From: Clostridia bacterium
GTDB lineage: Bacteria; Bacillota; Clostridia; Oscillospirales; Acutalibacteraceae
Assembly: GCA_900768075.1 (NCBI GenBank)
Contig: CAAGBN010000015.1
Coordinates: 40,956 to 104,955 of the forward strand
Direction: 5' to 3'
DNA length: 64,000 nucleotides
In this document: positions 7,396-16,630 of the stretch, piece by piece
How positions within the stretch are numbered: the first letter of the stretch is position 1
Layout: each line of letters opens with the position of its first letter
Translations under genes and position numbers: made by a program
The notes under the pieces: generated by a model
Told to the model about the DNA's origin: nothing
The model's database searches: none
Seen by the model: only the letters and a program-made list of their open reading frames with translations

Positions 7396-8772
7396 TTATA
7401 CTTCTCTAATAGTATACTTGAAAGTATTTCTTGCCTTTTCCTCACGTTTGTCGAAGAAAGCTTCTGCCTGTGTGGGGAATGCAATATATGAAAGAACATC
7501 TTCTTCACACTTAGCCTTGTCACCGATTTCAGCCTTTGCCTTTTCCATATAAGGCTCAAGTGTATCTGCGAAACGGCAGGTTACGGGCTTCTCGTCACCG
7601 AGAATCTTCTTAGCAAGCTCCTGATTTACTTCGCCGGGAGCCTTACCGTAGAAGCCAAAGAAATAGTTCTTGATTTCCTTGGAGATGTTCTTGTATCTTT
7701 CACCTGCAAGAACGTTTGATGTTGCCTGAACACCAACCATCTGGCTAAGAGGAGTTACGAGAGGAGGATAACCTAAATCTTTTCTTACTCTGGGTACTTC
7801 AAGGAGTACTTCCTCAAACTTATCAAGCTTGCCTGCAGCTGTAAGCTGAGCAACAAGGTTTGAAAGCATACCGCCGGGTACCTGATAAAGAAGAGCGTCT
7901 GTATCTGTTGCAAGAACAACGGGATTAAGAAGACCGCTTTCAAGTACCTTTGCTCTGATAGGCTTGAAGAAATCGTTGATCTTCTTAAGTGAATCCATCT
8001 TAACGTCAATTTCATAGCCCTGCTGACCGAGAGCATAAACAAGTGTCTCTGTGGGAGGCTGTGATGTACCTCCTGAGAAGCATGAAATAGCTGTATCGAT
8101 TACGTCTGCGCCTGCCTCAACTGCTTTCTGAAGAGTGAGTGCGCCGAGACCTGTTGTTGAGTGTGTGTGAACAACAACGGGAAGCTTAACCTCTGCCTTG
8201 ATAGCTTTAACAAGGTCGTATGCTTCCTGAGGGCCCATAATACCAGCCATATCCTTGATACAGATTGACATAACACCCATCTTTTCCATATCCTTTGCAA
8301 GGCTCACATAGTTTTCAAGTGAGTGGATAGGTGAAAGTGTATAGCAGATAGTACCTGAAGGATGAGCACCGCACTTAAGGGTTTCATCTACAGCTACCTC
8401 GATATTACGAAGGTCGTTGAGAGCGTCGAAGATACGGATAATGTCGATACCGTTTTCAACTGACTTTCTGATGAATGCTCTTACAACATCATCGGGATAG
8501 TGCTTGTAGCCTAAAAGATTCTGACCTCTGAGAAGCATCTGAAGCTTTGTGTTAGGACAAGCCTTACGGATTTTTCTGAGTCTCTCCCAGGGATCTTCAT
8601 TAAGGTAACGAAGACATGAGTCAAATGTTGCACCACCCCAGCACTCAAGTGAGTAGTAGCCTGCTTTGTCAAGCTCGCTGAGAATGGGTTCGAAATCCGA
8701 GAATGGCATTCGAGTTGCAATGAGAGATTGGTTCGCGTCGCGAAGAATTGTTTCTGTAAATTGTACTTTCAA
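7396..8772 (-). CDS. oadA: Oxaloacetate decarboxylase alpha subunit, carboxyltransferase domain only
   Basis: The 458-residue protein has the HMGL-like TIM barrel and PYC/OADA C-terminal region: TILRDANQSLIATRM at the N-terminus (metal-binding Asp), MLLRGQNLLGYKHYPDD, IKDMAGIMGP with the expected carboxylated Lys, and VVHTHSTTG with the metal-binding His pair. It transfers the carboxyl group from oxaloacetate to biotin. Typical OadA proteins (about 590 residues) end in a biotin domain; this one stops before it, and the domain is the separate gene at 6642-7019. The start is a TTG at 8772 with GGGGTG upstream. It is the first gene of the operon. Confidence 0.92.
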   Translation of the reverse strand: MKVQFTETILRDANQSLIATRMPFSDFEPILSELDKAGYYSLECWGGATFDSCLRYLNEDPWERLRKIRKACPNTKLQMLLRGQNLLGYKHYPDDVVRAFIRKSVENGIDIIRIFDALNDLRNIEVAVDETLKCGAHPSGTICYTLSPIHSLENYVSLAKDMEKMGVMSICIKDMAGIMGPQEAYDLVKAIKAEVKLPVVVHTHSTTGLGALTLQKAVEAGADVIDTAISCFSGGTSQPPTETLVYALGQQGYEIDVKMDSLKKINDFFKPIRAKVLESGLLNPVVLATDTDALLYQVPGGMLSNLVAQLTAAGKLDKFEEVLLEVPRVRKDLGYPPLVTPLSQMVGVQATSNVLAGERYKNISKEIKNYFFGFYGKAPGEVNQELAKKILGDEKPVTCRFADTLEPYMEKAKAEIGDKAKCEEDVLSYIAFPTQAEAFFDKREEKARNTFKYTIREV

Positions 8773-8840
8773 ATTGTCACCCCATAAATAATATTTTTTT
8801 ATAAAATTTCAATATTAATTAAAACTTTACGCTATTGTAT

Positions 8841-8868
8841 ATCATACACAAAATTAAAAATAATTCAA
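8841..8868 (-). promoter_or_regulatory. Promoter of the decarboxylase operon
   Basis: On the minus strand TTGAAT (8863-8868) and TATGAT (8841-8846) are separated by 16 bp, within an AT-rich gap. The leader is about 60 bases. Confidence 0.55.
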
Positions 8869-8983
8869 GAGCTTTTTTGCTTTTTTGTAATCTTTATTAG
8901 TTTGCTCTTGCGACAAAATAAAAAACAGTGTCTTTAAAGGTAATTTCAGTCAATTAATTATGTCATTTTTAATACTACAGTAT

Positions 8984-9013
8984 TTGACATATTTATACAC
9001 AGTGTGATAAAAT
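8984..9013 (+). promoter_or_regulatory. Promoter of the Ada-like cysteine-motif gene
   Basis: TTGACA (8984-8989) and TAAAAT (9008-9013) are 18 bp apart. The -10 overlaps an upstream in-frame GTG at 9004, so that GTG cannot be the start. Confidence 0.75.
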
Positions 9014-9042
9014 ACAACAAAATAACTGACGGAGATGAATAT

Positions 9043-9555
9043 ATGCACAGTAAATCATCTTTTCTAAAAAGTCTTTCTGAAAGAAGCCTTATAGCGTTGC
9101 TGATTTTTTCGTTTATATGCACACTTCTCGGCTTCGGCATAGCTTATAATGAGCACCGCAGTCTCAAGGACTTATCGGATAAATATGATGTGGCAATAGG
9201 AAAAATTGATGAATGTCAATCGGAAATATCAGCCCTTTCCGAAAAGGTGGCCGATATGGAATCCGCAACTACAACAATCATTACGGATGAAAGCTTTACT
9301 TCTGAAGATTTTTATCACACACTCGATATCTATCCGGATACAACAGAGGCCTACGCCAAGGACGAGGATACTACCCAGACAAAAGTGACAGAAGCTACAA
9401 CCGCTAAAGCTTCTTCAGGACAGTACTATGTAACCCAGAGCGGTACTAAATATCACACCTCTTCCTGCTCGTATCTTAGCAAATCCCGTATTGCAGTTTC
9501 CCTTGAAACTATCAGATCAAAGGGCTATTCACCCTGCTCAAGATGCATCAGATAA
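9043..9555 (+). CDS. Membrane-anchored protein with a C-terminal Ada-like metal-binding motif
   Basis: The ATG at 9043 (GGAG upstream, promoter just before) gives 170 residues. There is an N-terminal membrane segment (about residues 16-36) and a short coiled coil (40-75). A Thr-rich linker leads to a C-terminal domain YYVTQSGTKYHTSSCSYL...GYSPCSRC. That last domain, with Y-H-x3-C...PC-x2-C, resembles the four-cysteine fold of the Ada metal-binding domain and is common at the ends of clostridial secreted proteins. It probably sits outside the membrane. Function unknown. Confidence 0.75.
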   Translation: MHSKSSFLKSLSERSLIALLIFSFICTLLGFGIAYNEHRSLKDLSDKYDVAIGKIDECQSEISALSEKVADMESATTTIITDESFTSEDFYHTLDIYPDTTEAYAKDEDTTQTKVTEATTAKASSGQYYVTQSGTKYHTSSCSYLSKSRIAVSLETIRSKGYSPCSRCIR

Positions 9556-9612
9556 ATTCTGATTTACGGGATGATTTTCAGACCACCCGAATTAACTTTA
9601 GATATATAATTC

Positions 9613-9642
9613 AAAGCTCCACATTAACCGTGGAGCTTTTTT
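9613..9642 (+). terminator. Terminator
   Basis: AAAGCTCCAC / GTGGAGCTTT perfect stem with a 7-base loop, then TTTTTT. Confidence 0.85.
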
Positions 9643-9691
9643 GTTTGCTATCTTTTATCAGCTAATCTGTAATACTATTGCACAACAACTC

Positions 9692-11032
9692 TCATCTTGC
9701 CATAACTCCGCCGTCGGCATATAAAAGCAGGAGAATATCTCTTTCTTCACCTGTTTTTTTGTCAACAAAAATCAGCACCTCCTGACCCTTTGAGTCTTTG
9801 CATCTGAACTCATAGCAATAGGCCTCCTTACCTGTGTCAAGTGGGATAACTGCTGACTTTTCAGAGAGAATTTTCAGCTCTTTGGGTATGATTTTCTTCG
9901 CTTGGGACAAGGTGATTTTTTCCTGATATATATCCCTTTTTGTGTGGTTCATAAGGTATCCTCTTGCATCAACGGAAAGCACCTCACCGCTGTCCGTTGC
10001 CACACTGACTTTTATAAGGTCACTGTAATGCACGGCACCCTTATGGGTGTATGCAAAATTAACGGTACAAACACCGCCAAAGACAGAATAGTAGCTTTCT
10101 TTCATTGAGGTATAACCAATAGAAGAAAGAAACTTTTTCCCACGTTTTATACATTCCTCGCTGCTGATGGTTTCAGCGCCGACCTCACGGGGATTCACCA
10201 TATAGCAAAGCTTACCGCCTTTTTTTGTTACGGCAACGGCAACCTCACCCTTGCTGAAGCAGTAAAGCTCAATTTCCGAGTTGACATCTGCCTCTTCCCT
10301 GATGCTTTCAGGTGTTGTGTTCATAAATTCAGCAGCAATTTTCTTTGCCTCCTGCTTTGTGATTTCTCCGAGAGTTTTTAACATTTTTCCGCCGCCCTTG
10401 TTTAAAACATTATCCGCAAAAGGTCCGTCATAAATAAGCGTGGGATAGTCTGCGAGATTCTGTTCAACGTCAGTCATTGAGTCCGAAAAAGTTTTCGCAG
10501 GCTCTGCCGAAGAGGACAGTGTGTCGGCTCTTTTTTCGCTGATGATATCTCCGCTGAAGCTGCCCTGTCTGATTTCGCCTAAGCTTTCGCTGAGACTATG
10601 TGAGAAAGTCAGAAGCGAGTGAAGACTATCCTTCTGCTCAGCTGTCAGTGACAGCTTGTCCTTATCTTTTGCAAGAGATGAGGTAAATGCTCCTATTTGC
10701 GACAGAAATTTATAGACGTCCTCGGTTATCATATCCTTGTCTGTCAGCTGACTCAGGGATACCTTAGCCACTGTTGCCTGACGGCTCAGGTCATTACCTA
10801 TATCTGAGAGCATTTTACCCGTACTGCAATAGGTACCCTTTTGCAGACTGACGGTGATATTGTCAAGACTTTCGCAAAGCTCACTGAGAGCTCTTTCATA
10901 TGCTATTTCCGTGGCAAACTTATATTTCTGTGCCTTATTTGCATAAACAACGGTACTGACTGTCAGCACAATACAGGCAACAGACAGAAAACTTATTGCC
11001 CGTATAAAATACTTTTTTTCTTTGTACTTCAT
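9692..11032 (-). CDS. ypeB: Germination protein YpeB
   Basis: The 446-residue protein has an N-terminal membrane segment (about residues 10-31), a helical YpeB N-domain and repeated PepSY-like domains in the C-terminal half (for example ISSEECIKRGKKFLSSIGY and LSQAKKIIPKEL). In Bacillus YpeB is required for SleB localisation and cortex hydrolysis during spore germination. The ATG at 11032 is preferred over one at 11038 because AAAGGGG lies 8 bp from it but only 2 bp from the other. sleB, the usual partner directly upstream, is absent from this window. The nearest upstream gene is the divergent nifS. Confidence 0.88.
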   Translation of the reverse strand: MKYKEKKYFIRAISFLSVACIVLTVSTVVYANKAQKYKFATEIAYERALSELCESLDNITVSLQKGTYCSTGKMLSDIGNDLSRQATVAKVSLSQLTDKDMITEDVYKFLSQIGAFTSSLAKDKDKLSLTAEQKDSLHSLLTFSHSLSESLGEIRQGSFSGDIISEKRADTLSSSAEPAKTFSDSMTDVEQNLADYPTLIYDGPFADNVLNKGGGKMLKTLGEITKQEAKKIAAEFMNTTPESIREEADVNSEIELYCFSKGEVAVAVTKKGGKLCYMVNPREVGAETISSEECIKRGKKFLSSIGYTSMKESYYSVFGGVCTVNFAYTHKGAVHYSDLIKVSVATDSGEVLSVDARGYLMNHTKRDIYQEKITLSQAKKIIPKELKILSEKSAVIPLDTGKEAYCYEFRCKDSKGQEVLIFVDKKTGEERDILLLLYADGGVMAR

Positions 11033-11126
11033 ATACATATCCCCTTTAATGTTGATTTATGGTCTGAAACTAAAAATATTTTACGAAGTATTCACAAAAT
11101 TATCCCTACTTTTTTTATTTGATTCG

Positions 11127-11155
11127 TTGCATAAATTACTTATTTATAGTATAAT
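11127..11155 (+). promoter_or_regulatory. Promoter of the nifS-thiI-cinA run
   Basis: TTGCAT (11127-11132) and TATAAT (11150-11155) are 17 bp apart and set the transcript start near 11162. Longer open frames beginning upstream of this are excluded. Confidence 0.8.
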
Positions 11156-11186
11156 GTATGATGATTATTATGAGGAGGTATGCCCG

Positions 11187-12314
11187 TTGATAGCTTATCT
11201 TGATAACAGTGCCACAACAAAGCCTTGTCAGAAGGCAAAAGAAAAAATGATTGAGGCAATAGAAAATTGTTGGGGTAACCCCTCATCCCTTCACTCCAAG
11301 GGCATAGATGCAGATATGCTTCTGCTCTCAAGCAGACGTACCCTTGCCAAGTGTCTTTCCTGCGATGAAAAAGAAATTTACTTCACAAGCGGCGGCACAG
11401 AAAGCAACAATATTGCAGTTTTCGGTGCAGCTTATGCAGGCAAGAGAAAGGGCAATAAAATAATCACATCAGCTATTGAACATCCAAGTGTTCACAAGTG
11501 CTTTGACAAGCTGGAAAGCGAGGGCTTTCAGGTAGTTAAAATCGGGGTTGACTCTAAGGGTATGCTCAACCTTGAAGAGCTCGAAAGAGAGATTGACGAA
11601 AAAACTGTTCTTGTCAGCATTATGGCAGTCAACAACGAGGTCGGCACTATTGAGCCTTTCTCTGAAATAAAAAATATCATAAAGCGCAAAAATTCACCTG
11701 CCCTCATCCATATCGATGCAGTTCAAGCCTTCGGCAAGCTGCCGTTGAATGTTAAGAAAATCGGTGCTGACCTTATGAGCGTTTCTTCACATAAGATTCA
11801 CGGACCAAAGGGTGTCGGTGCACTCTTCATTAAAAACGGCACTAAGCTTTCACCGAGAATTTTCGGTGGCGGTCAGGAAAAGGATATCAGACCCGGCACA
11901 GAGCCTATGCCCTCTATTGCAGGCTTTGCAGGTGCAGTTGAAGAGCTGAATATCATAAACAGCCTTGAGAAAATGACTGCACTTCGCGATGAATTTGTAA
12001 ACGACCTCAGAGCTATAGACGGTGTTATCATCAACAGCCCCGACGATGCTCTTCCCTATATTGTCAATGTTTCCCTTTCAGGTCTTCGCTCAGAGACTGT
12101 CCTTAACCTTATGTCTCAGATGGGCATATATATCTCCTCAGGCTCAGCTTGTGCAAAGGGTCACAAGAGTCACGTTCTCACAGCTATGGGACTTGACGAT
12201 AGCCTTATAGATTCCTCTCTTCGTGTGAGTCTTTCAAGATTTACAACCAAAGAAGAGCTCCAATATTTTATTGAGGGTGTAAACAAAGCCCTGACCACAA
12301 TTATGAAGAGGTAA
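11187..12314 (+). CDS. nifS: Cysteine desulfurase (NifS/IscS family)
   Basis: The start is a TTG at 11187, 9 bp after GAGGAGG, giving 375 residues that begin MIAYLDNSATTKP as the family does. It removes sulfur from cysteine using PLP: the PLP-lysine motif is SSHKIHGPKGVG and the mobile cysteine loop is SSGSACAKG. It is followed 3 bp later by thiI, so its job is likely to supply persulfide for tRNA 4-thiouridine, and possibly thiamin. Context favours the group of desulfurases paired with ThiI over a general Fe-S cluster role. Confidence 0.93.
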   Translation: MIAYLDNSATTKPCQKAKEKMIEAIENCWGNPSSLHSKGIDADMLLLSSRRTLAKCLSCDEKEIYFTSGGTESNNIAVFGAAYAGKRKGNKIITSAIEHPSVHKCFDKLESEGFQVVKIGVDSKGMLNLEELEREIDEKTVLVSIMAVNNEVGTIEPFSEIKNIIKRKNSPALIHIDAVQAFGKLPLNVKKIGADLMSVSSHKIHGPKGVGALFIKNGTKLSPRIFGGGQEKDIRPGTEPMPSIAGFAGAVEELNIINSLEKMTALRDEFVNDLRAIDGVIINSPDDALPYIVNVSLSGLRSETVLNLMSQMGIYISSGSACAKGHKSHVLTAMGLDDSLIDSSLRVSLSRFTTKEELQYFIEGVNKALTTIMKR

Positions 12315-12317
12315 AAA

Positions 12318-13490
12318 ATGAAAGAAGTATTACTTGTTAAAAACGGCGAGCTTGCTCTCAAGGGTCTCAACAGAAGCACCTTTGAGGATATCCTCGTAAA
12401 AAATATGAAAAGACGCCTTATGAACAACGTAGGCAAATTCCGTTTCACAAAATCACAGTCAACTATTATTGCAGAGCCCTGCGATGAGGATATCGACTTT
12501 GAAGAAGCTGTTGAAACCTTGAAGAAGATTTTCGGTATTGCCGCTTTTTCAAGAGCTGCAGTAACAGAAAAAGATATTGACCTTATCAAAGCTGTTGCTC
12601 TCGACTATCTCGGTGATGATCTTCGCAGCGTAAAGACCTTCAAGGTCAACGCCAAAAGAAGCGATAAGCGCTTCCCTATGACTTCACCTGAAATCTGCCG
12701 TGAGGTAGGTGCGCATCTTTTAAGAAACATCAAGACTCTCAGCGTTGACGTGCACAACCCCGATATCATCGTGACCGTTGAGGTAAGAGATAACAATGTC
12801 TTTATCCACGGCAACCAGATAAAGGGTGCAGGCGGTATGCCCGTAGGCTCAGCAGGAAGAGTTGCGCTTCTCATCTCAGGCGGTATCGACTCTCCCGTTG
12901 CAGGCTATATGATGTCAAAAAGAGGTCTTCAACTTACAGCTATTCACTTTGCAGCTCCTCCTTACACAAGTCAGAGAGCTGAGATGAAGGTTCGCGACCT
13001 TGCTTCCATTGTTGCAAAATATTCAGGCAGAATAAACTTTGCAGTTGTCAACTTCACTGAAATTCAGGAAACTATAAAAGACCAGTGCCCCGAAGATCTT
13101 TTCACCATCATTATGAGAAGACTTATGATGAAAATTGCAGTACGCATCGCTGAAAGAGATCAGTGCGGCGCCCTCGTAACAGGTGAAAGCCTCGGTCAGG
13201 TTGCATCACAGACCTTAGGCGCTATTGCCTGTACTGATGCGGCAACAAATATGCCCGTTTTCCGTCCCCTTATCGGTATGGATAAGGATGAGATTATCAC
13301 TATCTCAAGAAAAATCGGTGCTTTTGAAACATCCATTCTTCCCTATGAAGACTGCTGTACTGTTTTCACTCCCAAGCACCCGAGAACAAGACCCACCCTC
13401 GAACAGATTGTCGAAGCTGAAAGTGCAGTAGAATGGGATGAAATGATCGAGCGTGCTATCGAAACCGTAAAATACGAATCCGTAGATTAA
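12318..13490 (+). CDS. thiI: tRNA 4-thiouridine synthetase ThiI
   Basis: The 390-residue protein has an N-terminal ferredoxin-like/THUMP region (about 1-165) for tRNA binding. A PP-loop adenylation domain follows with LISGGIDSPVAGYMM (about 182-196) and the conserved TGESLGQVASQT. It activates U8 of tRNA for sulfur transfer. The C-terminal rhodanese domain of the E. coli enzyme is missing, as in most Firmicutes, where the partner desulfurase hands over sulfur directly. That partner is the gene immediately upstream. Confidence 0.95.
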   Translation: MKEVLLVKNGELALKGLNRSTFEDILVKNMKRRLMNNVGKFRFTKSQSTIIAEPCDEDIDFEEAVETLKKIFGIAAFSRAAVTEKDIDLIKAVALDYLGDDLRSVKTFKVNAKRSDKRFPMTSPEICREVGAHLLRNIKTLSVDVHNPDIIVTVEVRDNNVFIHGNQIKGAGGMPVGSAGRVALLISGGIDSPVAGYMMSKRGLQLTAIHFAAPPYTSQRAEMKVRDLASIVAKYSGRINFAVVNFTEIQETIKDQCPEDLFTIIMRRLMMKIAVRIAERDQCGALVTGESLGQVASQTLGAIACTDAATNMPVFRPLIGMDKDEIITISRKIGAFETSILPYEDCCTVFTPKHPRTRPTLEQIVEAESAVEWDEMIERAIETVKYESVD

Positions 13491-13502
13491 GAAGGTAATC
13501 AG

Positions 13503-14738
13503 ATGAACTGTGAACTTATAAGCGTCGGCACAGAAATACTCTTAGGCGATATACTCAATACAAATGTGCAGTATCTTTCAAAGGCTCTTGCGTCTCTCGG
13601 TATCGGTGTGACTCACCACAGTACTGTCGGAGATAACAAACAGAGACTTCTCGATACTCTCAATACAGCTTTTACAAGATGCGACGCTGTTATTCTCACA
13701 GGAGGCCTCGGCCCCACACCTGACGACCTTACAAAAGAAACCTGCGCCGAATATTTCGGCAAGGAGCTTTATCTCGACGACAGTATACTCGAAGAAATTG
13801 AAAGCTTTTTCAGACTTAAAAATATCGTAATGCCCGAAAGCAATAAAAAGCAGGCACTCGTGCCCGAGGGCAGCATTGTTTTAGAAAACAACAACGGCAC
13901 AGCGCCCGGCTTCATAATGGAGAAAGACGGAAAGATTATTATCATACTCCCGGGTCCTCCGAAGGAAATGGTACCTATGTACCGTGAAAGCGTTGAGCCT
14001 TATTTAAGAAAACTCACAAATGAGATTATTCTCTCAAAAAACATCCGTACCTTCGGCATAGGCGAAAGCTCAATGTCAGAATTGGTAGAAGACTTACTCC
14101 AGGGCAGTAACCCTACAGTTGCTCCCTATGCAAAAAGTGGCGAAGCACTGCTTCGGGTTACCGCTAAAGCAGAAAATGAAGAAGCAGCCGAAAAGCTTAT
14201 GATACCTGTCATTGATGAAATAAAGTCAAGACTCGGTAATTATATCTACGGCATCGACTGTGCAAGCATTGAAGAGGCTGTTGCAAGGCTTCTCGCAGAA
14301 AGAAAGCAGACCGTTGCCTTTGCAGAAAGCTGTACAGGTGGTATGTGTGCAAAAAGACTTACCGACATAGCAGGCACATCAGAGATTTTCCACTGCGGTG
14401 TTGTTTCATATTCCAACGACATCAAGCATAAAGTCCTTGGAGTTAAAACCGAAACCCTCGATAAGTACACTGCCGTAAGTGCAGAGTGTGCAAAAGAAAT
14501 GGCAGAGGGCGTAAGACTTCTCGGTGATGCAACATACGGTGTGAGTATCACAGGCTATGCAGGCCCGGGTGACGAGGAAGAGGTCGGCACTGTCTATATC
14601 GGCATTTCCACCGAAAAGCAAACGAGAGCAGTGAAGCTTCTCACAGGCCACAGAGGTGCTTCCTGCCGTGACTATAACCGACTTGTAGCTTCTTCGAGAG
14701 CTTTCAATGAATTAAGACTGACTATTCTCTCAGAGTGA
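13503..14738 (+). CDS. cinA: CinA: ADP-ribose pyrophosphatase / nicotinamide-nucleotide amidase
   Basis: The 411-residue protein has the N-terminal MoCF-like COG1058 domain (GTEILLGDILNTN, LTGGLGPTPDDLT) and a C-terminal PncC amidase domain (AESCTGGMCAKRLT, YTAVSAECAKEMA, VSITGYAGP). It recycles nicotinamide mononucleotide in NAD turnover. It starts 12 bp after thiI, with a modest AGAAGG ribosome site. Confidence 0.93.
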   Translation: MNCELISVGTEILLGDILNTNVQYLSKALASLGIGVTHHSTVGDNKQRLLDTLNTAFTRCDAVILTGGLGPTPDDLTKETCAEYFGKELYLDDSILEEIESFFRLKNIVMPESNKKQALVPEGSIVLENNNGTAPGFIMEKDGKIIIILPGPPKEMVPMYRESVEPYLRKLTNEIILSKNIRTFGIGESSMSELVEDLLQGSNPTVAPYAKSGEALLRVTAKAENEEAAEKLMIPVIDEIKSRLGNYIYGIDCASIEEAVARLLAERKQTVAFAESCTGGMCAKRLTDIAGTSEIFHCGVVSYSNDIKHKVLGVKTETLDKYTAVSAECAKEMAEGVRLLGDATYGVSITGYAGPGDEEEVGTVYIGISTEKQTRAVKLLTGHRGASCRDYNRLVASSRAFNELRLTILSE

Positions 14739-14776
14739 AAACACTCTATTAACTAATATATAAAGGAAAATGCATA

Positions 14777-16603
14777 ATGAAAAATATTTTTGAAGACGCG
14801 ACTTTGCCGTCAACAGGTGAAAAACCGCCAATAATCAAAAATGATAATAAAGCAAATATGCCTTCAAGACCAAAGAAGCAGGTTACTCCACCGCCTATGA
14901 AGCAAGCTCAGCCTCAGACGGTGTATGTTCCTGTGCAGCAGCCTGCAGCACCAACAAGCGCTCCTCAGGCAACACCTGCACCTCAGCAGGGTGCTTATCA
15001 GTATATCCCTGTTAATCCTCAGTATCCCCCTCAGGCATATGTGCAGCCGGGCGTCGCTTACTATCCTGTTTACGGTGTTCCTCAGCAGCCCGTTTATCCT
15101 CAGGGTGTGCCTTATACACCCTATCCTCAGTATCCCGTTGCACCTGCACCTGAGCAGGAAGAGGAAGAGAAAAAAGAAGAATATGATCCGGGCACAAGAG
15201 TACTTTTCCAGAGCCCTGACTTTGAGCATAAGGACGGCTCTGCATTCAACGAGAATGTAGGTGCAAACTTTGCAGACCTGCAAAAGAAAAGTGCAGAAGA
15301 CGCAAAGGAGGATGCTTCTTCCGAAGGCACTGAAGAGGTGCAAACTAAGGTAGAGCTTGAAGAGGTCTCAATCAACACTCCAAAAAAGCCGACTATTATC
15401 AGATCAGCTCCCGTTATTGTTACTCAGGACCTCACAGAAGAGGATCTTTATACCAACGAAAAAACAGGCGACATAAGCTTTGCTGCTTATAATGCTGTAA
15501 GCTCCTCTCTTGATGTTGAAGATTTCCAGCAGGAACTTCCTGCTTATGAGGAATACACAGATGAGGCAGATATGGAAGAAGCTGAAGATGAAGATGCAGA
15601 TGGCGAAAAGATATCCTTATCAAGATTTGAAATAATCAGACGAGTTGTTCTCGGTGTTTCAATTTTTGCTATTGTTGTTTCGTCACTTGTGCTTCTCAAT
15701 CAGTGGCGACTTTCCAGACAGAATGATGAGGTTATGGATGAGGTAAATAACCTTATCATTACCGACACAACAAAAGATAAAAACAACAAGGATAAGGACA
15801 AGGATAAAACCACAACAAAGCCTCTCACTCCCGAAGAGCAGTGGGCTCAGATCAAGGAAGATTATCCTGATGTGCTTTTCCCTGCCACCATACAGCTCAA
15901 ATATGCAAAGCTTTACGGTGAAAATCAGGACTTTGTAGGATATCTCTCTGCAGACGGAATAAACCTCAATCTTCCTGTTGTGCAGACTGACAACGATAAA
16001 ACATATCTTAACAAAAACTTCTACGGAAGCACTACAAAATACGGCTGTCCCTTTGTTACTCACCTTAACAACATATCATACAACCATCTTGATATGAACA
16101 CTGTTATCTTCGGTCACCATATGAATAACGGAACAATTTTCGGTGCTCTTGATAAGTATAAGACTGTCAGCGGCTACAAGTCAGCTCCCGTTATCACATT
16201 CAACACCATATATAAGGATTATAAGTGGAAGGTTATTGCCGCCTTTATTACCAACGGCTATATAAAAGACGACAACAACTATATATTCCCTTATTATTTT
16301 ACAAATCTCAGTGCCACATATAAGATGTCAGCATATCTCAGCGAGCTTGCACAGCGCTCTCTTTACGATACAGGCGTTGATGTACAGCCTACAGATAAGC
16401 TTCTGACACTTTCAACCTGCTCTCACGAGTTTGAGGATGCCCGCTTCGTTGTTGTTGCGAGACTTGTCAGACCCGGAGAAAGTGCTGAGGTTGACACATC
16501 AAAGGTAGTTGTAAACTCAAAGCCCAGATACCCCCAGGCTTATTACACCAAAAAAGGTATAAGCAATCCCTATAAAAATGCCAACCGCTGGGTTGTAGAC
16601 TAA
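14777..16603 (+). CDS. Class B sortase with a long Pro/Gln-rich cytoplasmic N-terminus
   Basis: The 608-residue protein ends in a class B sortase domain (about 375-575): the catalytic His is in IFGHHMNNGTIFGAL, the Cys in LSTCSHEF and the Arg in RFVVVARLVR. A single membrane segment is at about 290-312. The 285 residues before it are Pro/Gln/Tyr-rich (about 30-125), then acidic, and should lie in the cytoplasm. Ordinary SrtB proteins are about 240 residues with a short N-terminus. The lysine-rich stalk after the membrane (KDKNNKDKDKDK) holds the domain off the surface. No pilin or NPQTN substrate is adjacent. It shares an operon with the SpoIID-like gene that follows. Confidence 0.88.
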   Translation: MKNIFEDATLPSTGEKPPIIKNDNKANMPSRPKKQVTPPPMKQAQPQTVYVPVQQPAAPTSAPQATPAPQQGAYQYIPVNPQYPPQAYVQPGVAYYPVYGVPQQPVYPQGVPYTPYPQYPVAPAPEQEEEEKKEEYDPGTRVLFQSPDFEHKDGSAFNENVGANFADLQKKSAEDAKEDASSEGTEEVQTKVELEEVSINTPKKPTIIRSAPVIVTQDLTEEDLYTNEKTGDISFAAYNAVSSSLDVEDFQQELPAYEEYTDEADMEEAEDEDADGEKISLSRFEIIRRVVLGVSIFAIVVSSLVLLNQWRLSRQNDEVMDEVNNLIITDTTKDKNNKDKDKDKTTTKPLTPEEQWAQIKEDYPDVLFPATIQLKYAKLYGENQDFVGYLSADGINLNLPVVQTDNDKTYLNKNFYGSTTKYGCPFVTHLNNISYNHLDMNTVIFGHHMNNGTIFGALDKYKTVSGYKSAPVITFNTIYKDYKWKVIAAFITNGYIKDDNNYIFPYYFTNLSATYKMSAYLSELAQRSLYDTGVDVQPTDKLLTLSTCSHEFEDARFVVVARLVRPGESAEVDTSKVVVNSKPRYPQAYYTKKGISNPYKNANRWVVD

Positions 16604-16630
16604 TAAAAAAATTCCGGAGGTTAAAGGAAA

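Noticed and set aside
9004..9042. GTG at 9004 as the start of the Ada-like protein
   Set aside because: It overlaps the -10 box of the only good promoter; the ATG at 9043 has a ribosome site.
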